This document shows positions 19,389 through 29,568 of a DNA stretch of 64,000 nt, piece by piece. The stretch is from the NCBI GenBank assembly GCA_902630355.1, contig CACOUL010000005.1, positions 1-64,000 on the forward strand, read 5' to 3'. Made by a program: the position numbers and the translations under genes. The notes below the pieces were generated by a model that did not search any database, was not told the origin of the DNA, and saw only the letters and a program-made list of their open reading frames with translations. Numbering within the stretch: the stretch's first letter is position 1; every line of letters starts with the position of its first letter. Origin of the DNA: Planctomycetaceae bacterium (GTDB lineage Bacteria; Planctomycetota; Planctomycetia; Pirellulales; UBA7805).

Positions 19389-21155
19389 ATGTTTCAAGCC
19401 TTTACCATGCAGTGCGTCACGTGCGGCGCGCAACTTCGCGTCGAACGTGAAGAGGCGATCGGGCAAATCCTCAACTGCCCTAAATGCAAGAGTATGGTGC
19501 AGATTGAAATGCCCGCCCTCGCAGGGGCAGTAATTCACGAGGCCGCGACTGAACCTCCAACTGAGGAAGGCCTCTCAGCCGATTTGACGGGGAATGCCGG
19601 CCAACCTGAGACCGCAGCACATCAGACACAGACAACGGTCCCCACGCTTCCTCGCAGCCCCGCGATGAAGCTGCCCCAGTGGGCCCTACTGCCGGTCGCC
19701 GCAACGGTGGGGGTGCTGTTCGCCATCGGTGTATGGTCGGCATTTCAACTACCAACTGATCACAACGCAGCTGATAACGACCCGGCCTCACAGAAAATAC
19801 AGTTTAACGAATCGTCACTCACGCCCACCGTAAACTCACCTCAATCTCCGCCAACGCCTGTGGCACCACCAGCGGATCTCGAGTCCGCAGACCGCGATCA
19901 AACGGTTCCTCAAGAGCAGAACGATCGCAGCGCAGCGGCGCCGGAACTACAACACACAGAGCACACAGAGCCTCCCACACGAAACGATGCCGCCCATGGG
20001 GTTGAGGAGGACAACCCCGAGCCAGACTCACCAGCAGAATCGCAACTGCCCACGGACACACCGCACCGGGACGGGGACGTGCAGCAGCACCACAGCGATA
20101 CGGCACAAAAACATTTACCCCCGGCAAGCGACCAGCTCAAAAATCAGATGCTTCGAGAAGTACTTGGGATCACTTTCGAACCAACCTCCTTAAAACGTGC
20201 TGCCGCAACGCTCGCCCAATTATTAGCAGTGCCCATACAAATCGATCTCGCGGCACTCGGCCGGGCCGGCATCGCGCCGGATACACCGGTCGAATATCAA
20301 GGAGATGCCCGACAGTTGCGAGACGTGTTGGCCGAAATGCTCACACCGCTCGGTTTGGTCGCTACCGAAACGGGAGATCGCATTTTCATTACTCTGCCGG
20401 ATGCGGATGATCGGTCATACAGCGAGATGACATACGATGTACCGCTCTCGAGCGATGCAGTGGAGTCGCGCAATTTAATTAAGTCATTTGTTAATCCCGA
20501 TACATGGAAAGGGCAGGGGGGCGCGGGAACGATCACCATCAACGGCAACGCACTGCTGGTTTCGCAGACGCCAGCCGTCCACGGTAACCTCCACCGCTTT
20601 TTCAGTGATTTCCGTGGTGGCACTCAGAGGCTGTCTCCCTCAGTTGACGCAAACATCGTTAAGCACGCCCTCTCTCAAGCGATCAACTGCACGACAGATC
20701 AACCGGTTCCGCTCAGTGACTACCTGCGACAACTCAGCTCTAGAACGGACGTGGAATTCATACTCGACGAACTCCAACTCCTCCGCAATGGTATTTCTCC
20801 GTCGCACCCGATCTCGGTCAGCACACCTGAGCCGACTCTACAGACTCTACTCGAAGAGTTGCTGGCACCTTTGGGACTTGCCTTCCGCCCCCTCTCCGCC
20901 AACACGTTCCTCATCACGCTTCCGGCCGATTGCGAGCCGCAGTTGCGGGTTTATTTTCTCCCGGTTCCTCCTGAAGCCGTCAGGCGTGGAGAAGCGTTAC
21001 TCACTTCGATCCGACAGGAAATTGCCCCCGACTCGTGGCAGACGGCGGGCGGGGAGGGGAAGCTCGCCTTGCACCCGGCATCTCGTCGCTTGATCCTCTT
21101 GCAGCGACCCGAAACACAGCAGAAGGTCACCCACTACCTAAATTCTTTACCCTAG
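19389..21155 (+). CDS. Zinc-ribbon, single-TM protein with duplicated STN-like domains
   Basis: CVTCGAQLRV...CPKCKSMVQI zinc ribbon, TM LLPVAATVGVLFAIGVWSAF, Pro/Thr/His-rich linker, two copies of a 'xLxxxLxxL...VxxxxDxxxL...GIxPxxPV...LxxxLxxxLxPLGL...FxITLP' module. Confidence 0.65.
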   Translation: MFQAFTMQCVTCGAQLRVEREEAIGQILNCPKCKSMVQIEMPALAGAVIHEAATEPPTEEGLSADLTGNAGQPETAAHQTQTTVPTLPRSPAMKLPQWALLPVAATVGVLFAIGVWSAFQLPTDHNAADNDPASQKIQFNESSLTPTVNSPQSPPTPVAPPADLESADRDQTVPQEQNDRSAAAPELQHTEHTEPPTRNDAAHGVEEDNPEPDSPAESQLPTDTPHRDGDVQQHHSDTAQKHLPPASDQLKNQMLREVLGITFEPTSLKRAAATLAQLLAVPIQIDLAALGRAGIAPDTPVEYQGDARQLRDVLAEMLTPLGLVATETGDRIFITLPDADDRSYSEMTYDVPLSSDAVESRNLIKSFVNPDTWKGQGGAGTITINGNALLVSQTPAVHGNLHRFFSDFRGGTQRLSPSVDANIVKHALSQAINCTTDQPVPLSDYLRQLSSRTDVEFILDELQLLRNGISPSHPISVSTPEPTLQTLLEELLAPLGLAFRPLSANTFLITLPADCEPQLRVYFLPVPPEAVRRGEALLTSIRQEIAPDSWQTAGGEGKLALHPASRRLILLQRPETQQKVTHYLNSLP

Positions 21156-21260
21156 TGGTGCGGCGCAATGGTCCTATCGATCTGTGAGTCTCTCACTTAA
21201 AATTGCTTTTATCACGTCTGCCACGTGAAGGGCCCCGCGAGCTTAGTCGAGGAGAAAAAG

Positions 21261-22301
21261 ATGATCGTGGTTATGAAAGCCGACGCCTCGAAGGATCAGA
21301 TTGCGCATATGACTGCGCAAGTGGAAAGCCTGGGGCTTCGAGCACACGTGATTGTCGGTACCGAACGCACCGTGATTGCCGCAATCGGAGTGAAACGCGA
21401 CGGCACCAAGGAATCGCTTGCCATCGGCGAGGGGGTTGCAGAAGTCGTCCCTATTTCGGCGCCGTATAAGGTTGCCAGCCTGGAGGTGAAATCCGAAAAA
21501 ACTTTGGTTCAGGCGGGCAGCCTCAGAGTAGGCGGTCGTCAAATCGGCATCATTGCCGGCCCCTGCAGCGTGGAGAGCGAAAGCCAAATCCTTGAAACTG
21601 CCAAAGCGGTGAAAGAGGCTGGTGCCCATGCTCTCCGCGGAGGAGCTTTCAAACCGCGCACCAGTCCCTACAGCTTCCAGGGCATGAAAGAGGAGGGGCT
21701 GAAACTGCTCGACGCGGCACGGCAAATGACCGGTTTAGCAGTCGCTACAGAGGTTGTGGCCACCGAAGATGTAGAACTCGTAGCCCGTTACGCCGATGTG
21801 CTTCAAGTCGGTGCTCGCAACATGCAAAACTATCGCCTCCTCGAAGCGGTCGGCTCGGTGGATCGGGCGGTGCTGCTAAAACGCGGCCCGAGTGCGACAG
21901 TGGACGAGTTGTTGCTTGCTGCGGAATATATCCTCGATCGTGGCAATGGACGTGTGATTCTTTGCGAACGTGGGATACGTACCTACGAATCCCACACGCG
22001 ATTCACACTGCCGTTGGCAACTGTCTCATACCTCCATCACAAAACACACCTTCCAGTAGTCGTTGACCCGAGTCATGGTACCGGGCATGCCTACATGGTT
22101 CCCGATATGGCGGCAGCGGCAATTGCCGCAGGCGCCGATGGCCTGATCGTGGAGGTACACCCGACTCCGGAAACGGCACTTTCCGACGGGTATCAATCTC
22201 TCACGCCTGCAGCGTTCGCCGATATGATGGACCGATGCCGGAAGATTGCCAATGCGGTCGACCGCTGCCTTGAAGAGTCGCACAACGCCACCGGAGGGTG
22301 A
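21261..22301 (+). CDS. aroF: 3-deoxy-7-phosphoheptulonate synthase (AroA/DAHP type with N-terminal ferredoxin-like domain)
   Basis: IGIIAGPCSVESESQILETA, LRGGAFKPRTSPYSFQG, QVGARNMQNYRLLEAVG, VVDPSHGTGHAYMVPDMA. RBS GGAGAA upstream of ATG. Confidence 0.93.
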   Translation: MIVVMKADASKDQIAHMTAQVESLGLRAHVIVGTERTVIAAIGVKRDGTKESLAIGEGVAEVVPISAPYKVASLEVKSEKTLVQAGSLRVGGRQIGIIAGPCSVESESQILETAKAVKEAGAHALRGGAFKPRTSPYSFQGMKEEGLKLLDAARQMTGLAVATEVVATEDVELVARYADVLQVGARNMQNYRLLEAVGSVDRAVLLKRGPSATVDELLLAAEYILDRGNGRVILCERGIRTYESHTRFTLPLATVSYLHHKTHLPVVVDPSHGTGHAYMVPDMAAAAIAAGADGLIVEVHPTPETALSDGYQSLTPAAFADMMDRCRKIANAVDRCLEESHNATGG

Positions 22302-22305
22302 ATCT

Positions 22306-22512
22306 ATGGATGACGCACGTTTCGTAAAGATAGAAACCAAGCTCGCCTTCCAGGAAGCCACTGTCGATAAACTCGGCGAGGTCATCCGAGATCAGCAGGA
22401 ACAACTCGATACGCTCAGCCGTGCACTCCGGGATTGTGCTGCTCGCCTTGAAGGGTTTGAAAGGACGGCCGCACCGGGGGAAATTCCGGATGAGAAACCG
22501 CCTCATTATTGA
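22306..22512 (+). CDS. slyX: SlyX family protein
   Basis: 68 aa; LAFQEATVDKLGEVIRDQQEQLDTLSRALRDCAARLEGFE plus the typical C-terminal PPHY. Confidence 0.8.
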   Translation: MDDARFVKIETKLAFQEATVDKLGEVIRDQQEQLDTLSRALRDCAARLEGFERTAAPGEIPDEKPPHY

Positions 22513-22653
22513 GGTGACTCCGCCCCCCGCTACCCTGCGGATCGAATCGAAAAAATTGTTAAAACAGGCGGAAATTCGCCTGGATCGGCGATCCCTCCCG
22601 GGTCAGAATGGCGATTTTCGGAACTTTCCCTGTACGGCAGGGTTAAACCCCTA

Positions 22654-23907
22654 GTGACCATGAGCGCCCAACCACCTTACCGATGCCCGAAATGTCGCCT
22701 CCGCCGGACCCGGTCCGCGCTGAGTCCCTCAATGACCGCTTCGCGCCTGCCTTCTCGCCGCGGACTAGCGCCGCTCGAAATGGTGATGGGACTACCGCTG
22801 ATCCTGCTGCTTTTTGCCCTAATTATTAACGCGGGCTTTACAGGCATGTGGAAACTTCGACTTCTCGGTGCCGCGCGGGAAGTTGCCTGGCGATCCCGGG
22901 ACCCGCGCACAAGCAATCTACCGAATCCCGACTATCAATCAAATTTCTGGAGGCAGCCGAACCATTCGGAAGACAAGCCGCTCACCGTGAACGCCTCGGC
23001 GGGGCACCCTTTGAGTATTCCCGACCTTGCTTCTGCCTCTGCCGTTCGCTCGGACTATGGATCGTTGCGAGTCGATACGCAATTACTCGATCCTAAACGC
23101 GGGGTCCTGGAAGGGCAATCCGACGTTGCGAGGAAATTACCTCTGCTTCCCAATGGATTGAAGACGATGCACTCCAATCCGAAACATTACATAACGGACA
23201 ATAGTTTTCCCTTCTGGAATACCAGGCTCTCAAACAACGTCGGCAGACGGACACAGGTGCTTTATGGCGAAGACAATGGCATCGCATCGAGTGAATTTGG
23301 AAACGATTGGGCGGGGTACACAGACTCGGTGGTAAATACCAATGTTGCTCTAATGGCAGACAATCTTCTGCCCCTCGGTGGCTTTCACGTGGAACATAGC
23401 CTATGGCCGAAATACAACGAAGGCCGATACCATGACCCGGAAGTATACACTTGGCAGTATCGTGGCCTTTTGCCGCATCCACCGGGATTCATGCCCCAAA
23501 TCAGTAGTTTCATCAGTTCAGATGCAGACGCCATCCGGCAGAGTCACGTCGACCCTCACGTGCTAAAAATCGAGGACGACGATGACCTGCGTGTCGAAAC
23601 GGGAGCAATTAAGGAGACAGAGAAAAACCTACCGCATTCGCTCGCGGGAAGTTACGTCAGCTTTTTCAGAGATGCGATCGGTTTGGTCCAAGACCATATC
23701 GACCAAGTCAACGAGCAGATACAAATGTCTCAGATGAACTTACAGGCCGCGACGCAAGCCGGAGACACCAATACCATCGCGAGCCTCAAGCAAACAATCA
23801 GTGAACTCCAAAATGAACTTTCGATGGCCACAACGGAGTTTCAACGACGAGAGCAAATCCTCAACCCGGTCATTCAGCAATTAGAAGCCTACCAGTCGGG
23901 TTTCTAG
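22654..23907 (+). CDS. TadE-like pilus assembly/pseudopilin protein
   Basis: RRGLAPLEMVMGLPLILLLFALIINAGFTGMWKLRLLGAAREVAWR matches the TadE-like N-terminal TM segment (xxGxxxxExxxxLPxLLLLF); first gene of the putative tad cluster. Confidence 0.7.
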   Translation: MTMSAQPPYRCPKCRLRRTRSALSPSMTASRLPSRRGLAPLEMVMGLPLILLLFALIINAGFTGMWKLRLLGAAREVAWRSRDPRTSNLPNPDYQSNFWRQPNHSEDKPLTVNASAGHPLSIPDLASASAVRSDYGSLRVDTQLLDPKRGVLEGQSDVARKLPLLPNGLKTMHSNPKHYITDNSFPFWNTRLSNNVGRRTQVLYGEDNGIASSEFGNDWAGYTDSVVNTNVALMADNLLPLGGFHVEHSLWPKYNEGRYHDPEVYTWQYRGLLPHPPGFMPQISSFISSDADAIRQSHVDPHVLKIEDDDDLRVETGAIKETEKNLPHSLAGSYVSFFRDAIGLVQDHIDQVNEQIQMSQMNLQAATQAGDTNTIASLKQTISELQNELSMATTEFQRREQILNPVIQQLEAYQSGF

Positions 23908-23981
23908 CGAGGTTGCCCCCAAGATACCCACAGGCATTCTGGCCGCGCCTGCTCCGCTGCTGCACGTTATAATAGGAAGTC

Positions 23982-24962
23982 ATGGACACCCGTCATATCC
24001 AATCCAAAGCAGTGACTCCTAGCGATGAGACGTCATCCCCGGGCAACCCCAATCGATCGTGGTCGGTTTCCGGGGTTGTGGACGCGCTCCAGGGTGCGAT
24101 CAAAACCATACTGACCCTGGCGATCCTTGCACTGTTTTTATATATCGGGCAATACCTTGTGCAGTTCTCCGGCCTCGATTCTCAAGCCGTAACCACGAGG
24201 CCCGCCGACGCTGCCATATTGAACTCGGACAAACCGATGACAATTCGCTTTGCCGATGCACCGTTTGCATTTTACCAAGAACACTATGCGGGCAGTGATG
24301 AGATGCTCCAACAGCGGGTCCAAGAGGCGTGTTATCGAATGGCGGTCGCGAGTCCCTCTCCCGTCACCGCGCCTAGTGCCGAAGAATCCCGTTTGCTCAA
24401 TACGCTCTCCGCGTCCGCTTGCAGTGCGCCGGGGGAGGGCATTCTTGTTTGTCAGGCGAGTCCCACCCTTCCTCTCTTCGTCGGCCTGCGATGCCCTGCG
24501 ACTGACTTCTCTGCCGCCGTGACCCCTGAAATGGTACGCACCGCACGCGTTGTCTCCTGGGGTTTTGCGCTACCGTCAGCAGTCAACGAGTGGAAGATAC
24601 GTGCGATCGGGAAAGGGACAGAGAGCGGAAATATCTCATCGATCTCCTTGCCCCCCGAAGTTCTCAAGATACTGCAACTTAATACACGCGGCGGCGATTC
24701 GATTGTTGCTTTCTCAAGCCAAAGCAAACTTTCTGAACAGATTGCAAGCTTCGACCGTTATTTTGCCGAGCAGCAATGGCAAAAGGGCACTCCATGGAAT
24801 GTATCGAGCGATCATGGTCGCGGCATCTACACCCGCAGAATGGGAGATCGCGTTGAAGAGGCGACCGTTCACATTCAACGGGACGGTTCCTCATCCCCCA
24901 GCGAACGAATCCCTCGCTGGCATGGCATCATCAATATGGAACAATACGATCAAACAGATTAG
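23982..24962 (+). CDS. Hypothetical single-TM protein of the tad-like cluster
   Basis: ORF with N-terminal TM TILTLAILALFLYIGQYLVQF; located between TadE-like and CpaB-like genes. Confidence 0.6.
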   Translation: MDTRHIQSKAVTPSDETSSPGNPNRSWSVSGVVDALQGAIKTILTLAILALFLYIGQYLVQFSGLDSQAVTTRPADAAILNSDKPMTIRFADAPFAFYQEHYAGSDEMLQQRVQEACYRMAVASPSPVTAPSAEESRLLNTLSASACSAPGEGILVCQASPTLPLFVGLRCPATDFSAAVTPEMVRTARVVSWGFALPSAVNEWKIRAIGKGTESGNISSISLPPEVLKILQLNTRGGDSIVAFSSQSKLSEQIASFDRYFAEQQWQKGTPWNVSSDHGRGIYTRRMGDRVEEATVHIQRDGSSSPSERIPRWHGIINMEQYDQTD

Positions 24963-25000
24963 TTTAATTCGACTGACAATCCACACGACGGGATAAAGAC

Positions 25001-25708
25001 ATGAAGGGCATTCAGGGACTGATTATCGCAATTGTCTTGGGACTCGTAGGTTTTGCATTCAACATGTATTACCTCACAAAGAGTCGCGATTTTGCGCACG
25101 ATTCGTTCATCGGAGTCAAAAGAAACGCGAACATCAAGCGCGGTACACCGCTAAGCAAAAATCACTTTGAAAAAATCTCGATCCCTAAAGAATATGTCGG
25201 TAACTTGAAACGATATGCCCTCGTCTGGTCAGACATCGATGCGATTGAGGGCCGCAAGGCGATTCGCGACTATGAAGAGGGGGGCTTGCTGCTGCGTAAC
25301 GATTTCCGAACTGCTCCAAACGAACTTCGCCTAATCGGCGGAGAAACGGCCATATCGGTACCCATCGATACCCGCACCACGAACACCTCGCAAATCATAC
25401 CGGGGGAAACGCGAATATCATTCTATATCCCGAGCGTACGAGGCCAGAGTTCGGATACCGCACTCGAAGGCAATCGTCAATGGATCGGCCCCTTCGATGT
25501 CCTCGCAGTGGGCAACCGCATGGGGTCTACCGACATCGTCGACCAGCAGGGCGGCAGAGGAAACAGTGAAAATCGGGTGACCCTCAAGGCGACCAGCGAA
25601 TCTGGAAGAGACATTAAAGGCATGCCGCAGTTAATGAATTATCTTACGACCAGCAAATTCAAACCGCTCCGATTAAAAATACACGCGGCAAACCCCGATA
25701 GTCGCTAA
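25001..25708 (+). CDS. CpaB/RcpC-like (SAF domain) pilus assembly protein
   Basis: N-terminal TM, ANIKRGTPLSKNHFEKISIP, GRKAIRDYEEGGLLLRNDF, ISVPIDTRTTNTSQIIPGETRISFYIP. Confidence 0.65.
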   Translation: MKGIQGLIIAIVLGLVGFAFNMYYLTKSRDFAHDSFIGVKRNANIKRGTPLSKNHFEKISIPKEYVGNLKRYALVWSDIDAIEGRKAIRDYEEGGLLLRNDFRTAPNELRLIGGETAISVPIDTRTTNTSQIIPGETRISFYIPSVRGQSSDTALEGNRQWIGPFDVLAVGNRMGSTDIVDQQGGRGNSENRVTLKATSESGRDIKGMPQLMNYLTTSKFKPLRLKIHAANPDSR

Positions 25709-25731
25709 CCAATCGTGCCGAGGGAATTTTG

Positions 25732-27687
25732 ATGAAAGTCTGGTTCAATCGCATCAGTGAAAGCCGCCGCTCAATGCTCGAACTCGAGGGAACTGAGTTC
25801 CGAATTGGCCGCGACCAGTCCAACGACATTGTCCTCACAAGTCCACTTGTGTCGCGCGAGCATGCGGTCGTGCGCCTGGTCGGCGAACAACTCGAGCTTG
25901 AAAATCTGGGCATCAACAGCTGCCTCGTCGGAGAAACGGAAATCCTTGGTGGTCAGTCGGCCTCATTTACGCCGGGCGCTAAAATTCGAATCTGGCCTTA
26001 TACGATTTCATTTCAACGCGAAACAGAATCGAGCTATAGCCAGACAGAAATCGAGTCGCATTTGCGTCGTCAAATGGCAAAACTTGAACTCGATATTCAT
26101 CAAAAGCTTCTGGAACGACTCGATCTTTACGAATTCGAGGGTGAGCGGGGCGCAACGCAAGACAGCATCATTCTCCTGGAAAACAATATTGAGGATGTCT
26201 GCCGGGACCTCAACCTTTTTGGCGATCAAAACGAAGCGTTGCTCGAAGAAATTACAGGCATCACACTTCGCGACCAACTTGTCAATCAGTTGATCCTGGA
26301 AACGGGTGAGGACGACGTCGTTTTTGACCTTGCGGTCTTAACCAGCAACGAGTTTGATATTCCCGCTACACTCGTACCGGAACGAGAAACGGAGCTTCAT
26401 AGCCTGCTGACCTTTATCCGGGAGAAGTTGGCGTTAAACGAATTGCCGGATGTGAGCAGTCGTGTTCGCACTTTAGAACAAAAGTTTGCCGAAACATTTC
26501 ATCTCGTGCGACCCCACCTTCATGGCGAATTACGCAAATATCTTATCCTTCGTGCAATAAAGAAAGATCTCAAAGATACCGTATTCGGGTTCGGGCCTTT
26601 ACAGGATCTACTGCGGGCACCGACGATCACCGAGATCATGGTGGTCCAGAGCGATCAGATTTTTGTCGAGCGCGACGGCATTATCGAAAACTCCGGAAGG
26701 CGTTTTCTCTCCGAAAAGGTAACCGAAGCGATCATCGAAAGGATCGTAGCCCAAGTTGGCAGACGAATCGACAAAAGCCAACCGCTTGTTGACGCTCGGC
26801 TTCCTGACGGGTCCCGCGTCAATGCCATCATTCCGCCGCTGGCAATTAAGGGGCCGTGCCTGACGATACGAAAATTCCCCATTCAGCGTCTGGCAATGGA
26901 TGACCTTATTGAATTTGGAAGCATCTCCAGGTCAGCGGCAACATTTCTTCGCTCGGCGGTGATTGACGGTCGGAATATCTTAGTCAGTGGGGGTACTGGC
27001 ACGGGAAAAACCACCTTCCTTAATATTCTTTCCAGTTTCATTCCATACAAGCAACGGATTGTCACGATCGAAGACACCACGGAACTGCGACTGCATCAAG
27101 AACATGTGGTAACCCTTGAATCAAAGCCCGCCAATGTCGAGGGGGTAGGGGAATATACCATCCGGGACTTGGTCACCAATGCGCTTCGAATGAGACCCGA
27201 TAGAATTCTGGTCGGTGAGTGTCGCGGTGGTGAAGCGCTCGACATGGTTCAGGCGATGAACACCGGCCACGACGGATCGATGACCACCCTCCATGCAAAC
27301 AGCGCAGATGAGGTTTTGGAGCGACTTGAGGTCCTCATTCTGATGGCTGCCGATCTCCCCGTAATCTCTATCCACCGACAGGTAACGTCCGCAATCGACC
27401 TGATTGTCCACATTGACCGCTGGCCCGGAGGGCAGAGAAAAGTAACCCAGATTGCCGAGATCACAGGGATCGATCCGGATACCAAGCGTGCGAACACGAC
27501 CGATATCTACAACATCCGACAAACTTCCAGTTCGCTGCGGCCCACAGGATATCTTCCGAGTTTCATTGATAGCCTGGTTGATAAAAACCTGATCGATTTA
27601 GATTTCCTGTACGAAAACTACAATGAATCCGCAAATCAACCATCGACTAACGGGGAAACACTCTCCTCAAACGAGCCCTTCGGGTAA
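25732..27687 (+). CDS. cpaF: FHA domain fused to CpaF/TadA-type secretion ATPase
   Basis: FHA: FRIGRDQSNDIVLTSPLVSREHAVV...LENLGINSCLVG. ATPase: Walker A SGGTGTGKTTFLNIL; Walker B/His region RPDRILVGECRGGEALDMVQAMNTGHDGSMTTLHANSADEVLERLE. Confidence 0.9.
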   Translation: MKVWFNRISESRRSMLELEGTEFRIGRDQSNDIVLTSPLVSREHAVVRLVGEQLELENLGINSCLVGETEILGGQSASFTPGAKIRIWPYTISFQRETESSYSQTEIESHLRRQMAKLELDIHQKLLERLDLYEFEGERGATQDSIILLENNIEDVCRDLNLFGDQNEALLEEITGITLRDQLVNQLILETGEDDVVFDLAVLTSNEFDIPATLVPERETELHSLLTFIREKLALNELPDVSSRVRTLEQKFAETFHLVRPHLHGELRKYLILRAIKKDLKDTVFGFGPLQDLLRAPTITEIMVVQSDQIFVERDGIIENSGRRFLSEKVTEAIIERIVAQVGRRIDKSQPLVDARLPDGSRVNAIIPPLAIKGPCLTIRKFPIQRLAMDDLIEFGSISRSAATFLRSAVIDGRNILVSGGTGTGKTTFLNILSSFIPYKQRIVTIEDTTELRLHQEHVVTLESKPANVEGVGEYTIRDLVTNALRMRPDRILVGECRGGEALDMVQAMNTGHDGSMTTLHANSADEVLERLEVLILMAADLPVISIHRQVTSAIDLIVHIDRWPGGQRKVTQIAEITGIDPDTKRANTTDIYNIRQTSSSLRPTGYLPSFIDSLVDKNLIDLDFLYENYNESANQPSTNGETLSSNEPFG

Positions 27688-27717
27688 CATAACCTGCATT
27701 TTTTGGCGTAGTCGTCC

Positions 27718-28587
27718 ATGCTCCTGGCCAATTCATCACCCAATGAAATTGTCATTCTCGCCTCCTCGCTCTTTGTGGGCGCAGGTGTGGGACTTTTTTC
27801 ATATGCGTCAAAACCGTACTACTTGCGCGGCATCGATTATCTCGAAGCTGATTTTTCTGATAAGTTCCGCCGTCTTCAGATAAGCACGAGCAAACTACGG
27901 CTCGGACTTATTCTCTGGTCGATTGGCCTGCTTGTCATTTTCCTCGTGTTCACCCTCTTGCTGGGGAGTCTCATCTTCGGATTCCTAAGCACCCTGTTGC
28001 TCTTTTCAGGCCCATGGTGGTATCTGAGACGGAAAGCGCAGATACGACGCGACCAAATTGAAGACCAGCTTGCCGACGCAATGGTTTCTCTTTCAAGCGC
28101 CATCCGAGCCGGCGTTTCATTGCCCCAGGCAGTCGAGATGCTGGCAGACAACTCCCCCCAACCGATCAAGAGTGAATTTGGGTACATCATGACCGACTAC
28201 GAAATGGGCAAGCCGCTCGATCGTGCCCTTCAGGAAGCCAAAGAACGTCTCCGCAGCGAGAATTTTGCTCTGTTTGCTGCCGCAATTCTTGCAAGTCGTG
28301 ATAGTGGCGGCCGACTCAACGAGACCGTGGACCGCATCGCACATTCGGTACGCGAACTGCAGCGCCTGGAGCGGAAGGTACAATCCGATACGGCAATGGC
28401 CCGAAAAAGTGCCATCTACATGGCCATTGCCCCGTTCATTATCCTGGCAGCCTATTACTTCCTCGATAGTGGAGCGGTTTCCAATTTATTCAGCACCACG
28501 ATCGGACAAATGCTCCTTGCGGCTTCGATTGTATTGAACATCATTGCCTATTTGTGGGCGCGACACATCTTGAACCCCGATATCTAG
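27718..28587 (+). CDS. tadB: TadB-like type II/IV secretion F domain membrane protein
   Basis: LADAMVSLSSAIRAGVSLPQAVEMLADNSPQPIKSEFGYIMTDYEMGKPLDRALQEAKERLRSENFALFAAAI; multiple TM helices. Confidence 0.85.
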   Translation: MLLANSSPNEIVILASSLFVGAGVGLFSYASKPYYLRGIDYLEADFSDKFRRLQISTSKLRLGLILWSIGLLVIFLVFTLLLGSLIFGFLSTLLLFSGPWWYLRRKAQIRRDQIEDQLADAMVSLSSAIRAGVSLPQAVEMLADNSPQPIKSEFGYIMTDYEMGKPLDRALQEAKERLRSENFALFAAAILASRDSGGRLNETVDRIAHSVRELQRLERKVQSDTAMARKSAIYMAIAPFIILAAYYFLDSGAVSNLFSTTIGQMLLAASIVLNIIAYLWARHILNPDI

Positions 28588-28608
28588 CTTTTCCAAGAGA
28601 AAATCCGC

Positions 28609-29550
28609 ATGTCTCCCGAAATGCAACTTCATTCTGCAGCACCCGACTTGCTTATCGTCCGCCTGATAGCGAGCGGGGCGATCGCCACCGGTCTGGCAAT
28701 TCTAGGGTGGTGGATCATCTGCTCCCTCGCCTCGGAAGACCTGGAACAGAAAAACGAGTGGCGATTCGATATTAACCGTGTGAATGAACTCCGCCGGCTT
28801 GATCAGGTTTTCCGCACCTTTCAACCCGCGATCCAGCTTTTTGCCCGCATCAACCGCAACATGTTCGCCGAGTCTCTCCCTTCAATCGCACGGGAAATCA
28901 ATGCGGCGGGGCTTCCTCGTTTTTGGCTACCCGAAGAGTATTTGGGGAAACTCCAGTTTTTTGCTGCGGTGCTCACACCCGTTTATCTCTGGTTTTTTGT
29001 CAGCTCATTCGGTGAGATTGGGATTGCGCTGGCTTTCATGGGGTTTATCGCAACCGCATGGATTCTTCGACTCCACCTAAGAAATCGCGCACTTTATCGT
29101 GTCGTACTGATCAAGCGTCGCCTCCCGTTTTTGCTCGACCTTATGACGCTCCTGATGGAGGCGGGCTCGACCTTCCTTCACGCACTTCGCCAGGGCGTCC
29201 AGGAATTCGAGGGACATCCCGTGGCTTTTGAGTTTGGCCGCGTGCTGGCGGACATGCAAATGGGAAAGACTCGCACCGATGCATTCCAGGCCATGCAGTC
29301 ACGTCTGGCCGACGATGAAATTTCGAGTATTATTTCGTCGATTATCCAGGGGGAGCAACTCGGTTCGCCCCTCGCCCAGGTATTTCGCATTCAATCAGAT
29401 GTGCTTCGGATCAAGCGGACACAACGCGGCGAAAAGATTGCAGCCGAGGCGGGAGTCAACATGCTGTTACCCGGAATTCTCATCATGCTTTCAACTGTTT
29501 TAATTATCCTGGGACCATTTTTGATAAACGCGGTTGGATTTTTAAATTAA
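28609..29550 (+). CDS. tadC: TadC-like type II/IV secretion F domain membrane protein
   Basis: LPFLLDLMTLLMEAGSTFLHALRQGVQEFEGHPVAFEFGRVLADMQMGKTRTDAFQAMQSRL...; C-terminal TM. Confidence 0.85.
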   Translation: MSPEMQLHSAAPDLLIVRLIASGAIATGLAILGWWIICSLASEDLEQKNEWRFDINRVNELRRLDQVFRTFQPAIQLFARINRNMFAESLPSIAREINAAGLPRFWLPEEYLGKLQFFAAVLTPVYLWFFVSSFGEIGIALAFMGFIATAWILRLHLRNRALYRVVLIKRRLPFLLDLMTLLMEAGSTFLHALRQGVQEFEGHPVAFEFGRVLADMQMGKTRTDAFQAMQSRLADDEISSIISSIIQGEQLGSPLAQVFRIQSDVLRIKRTQRGEKIAAEAGVNMLLPGILIMLSTVLIILGPFLINAVGFLN

Positions 29551-29568
29551 CCCACAGCGAAACGCACT

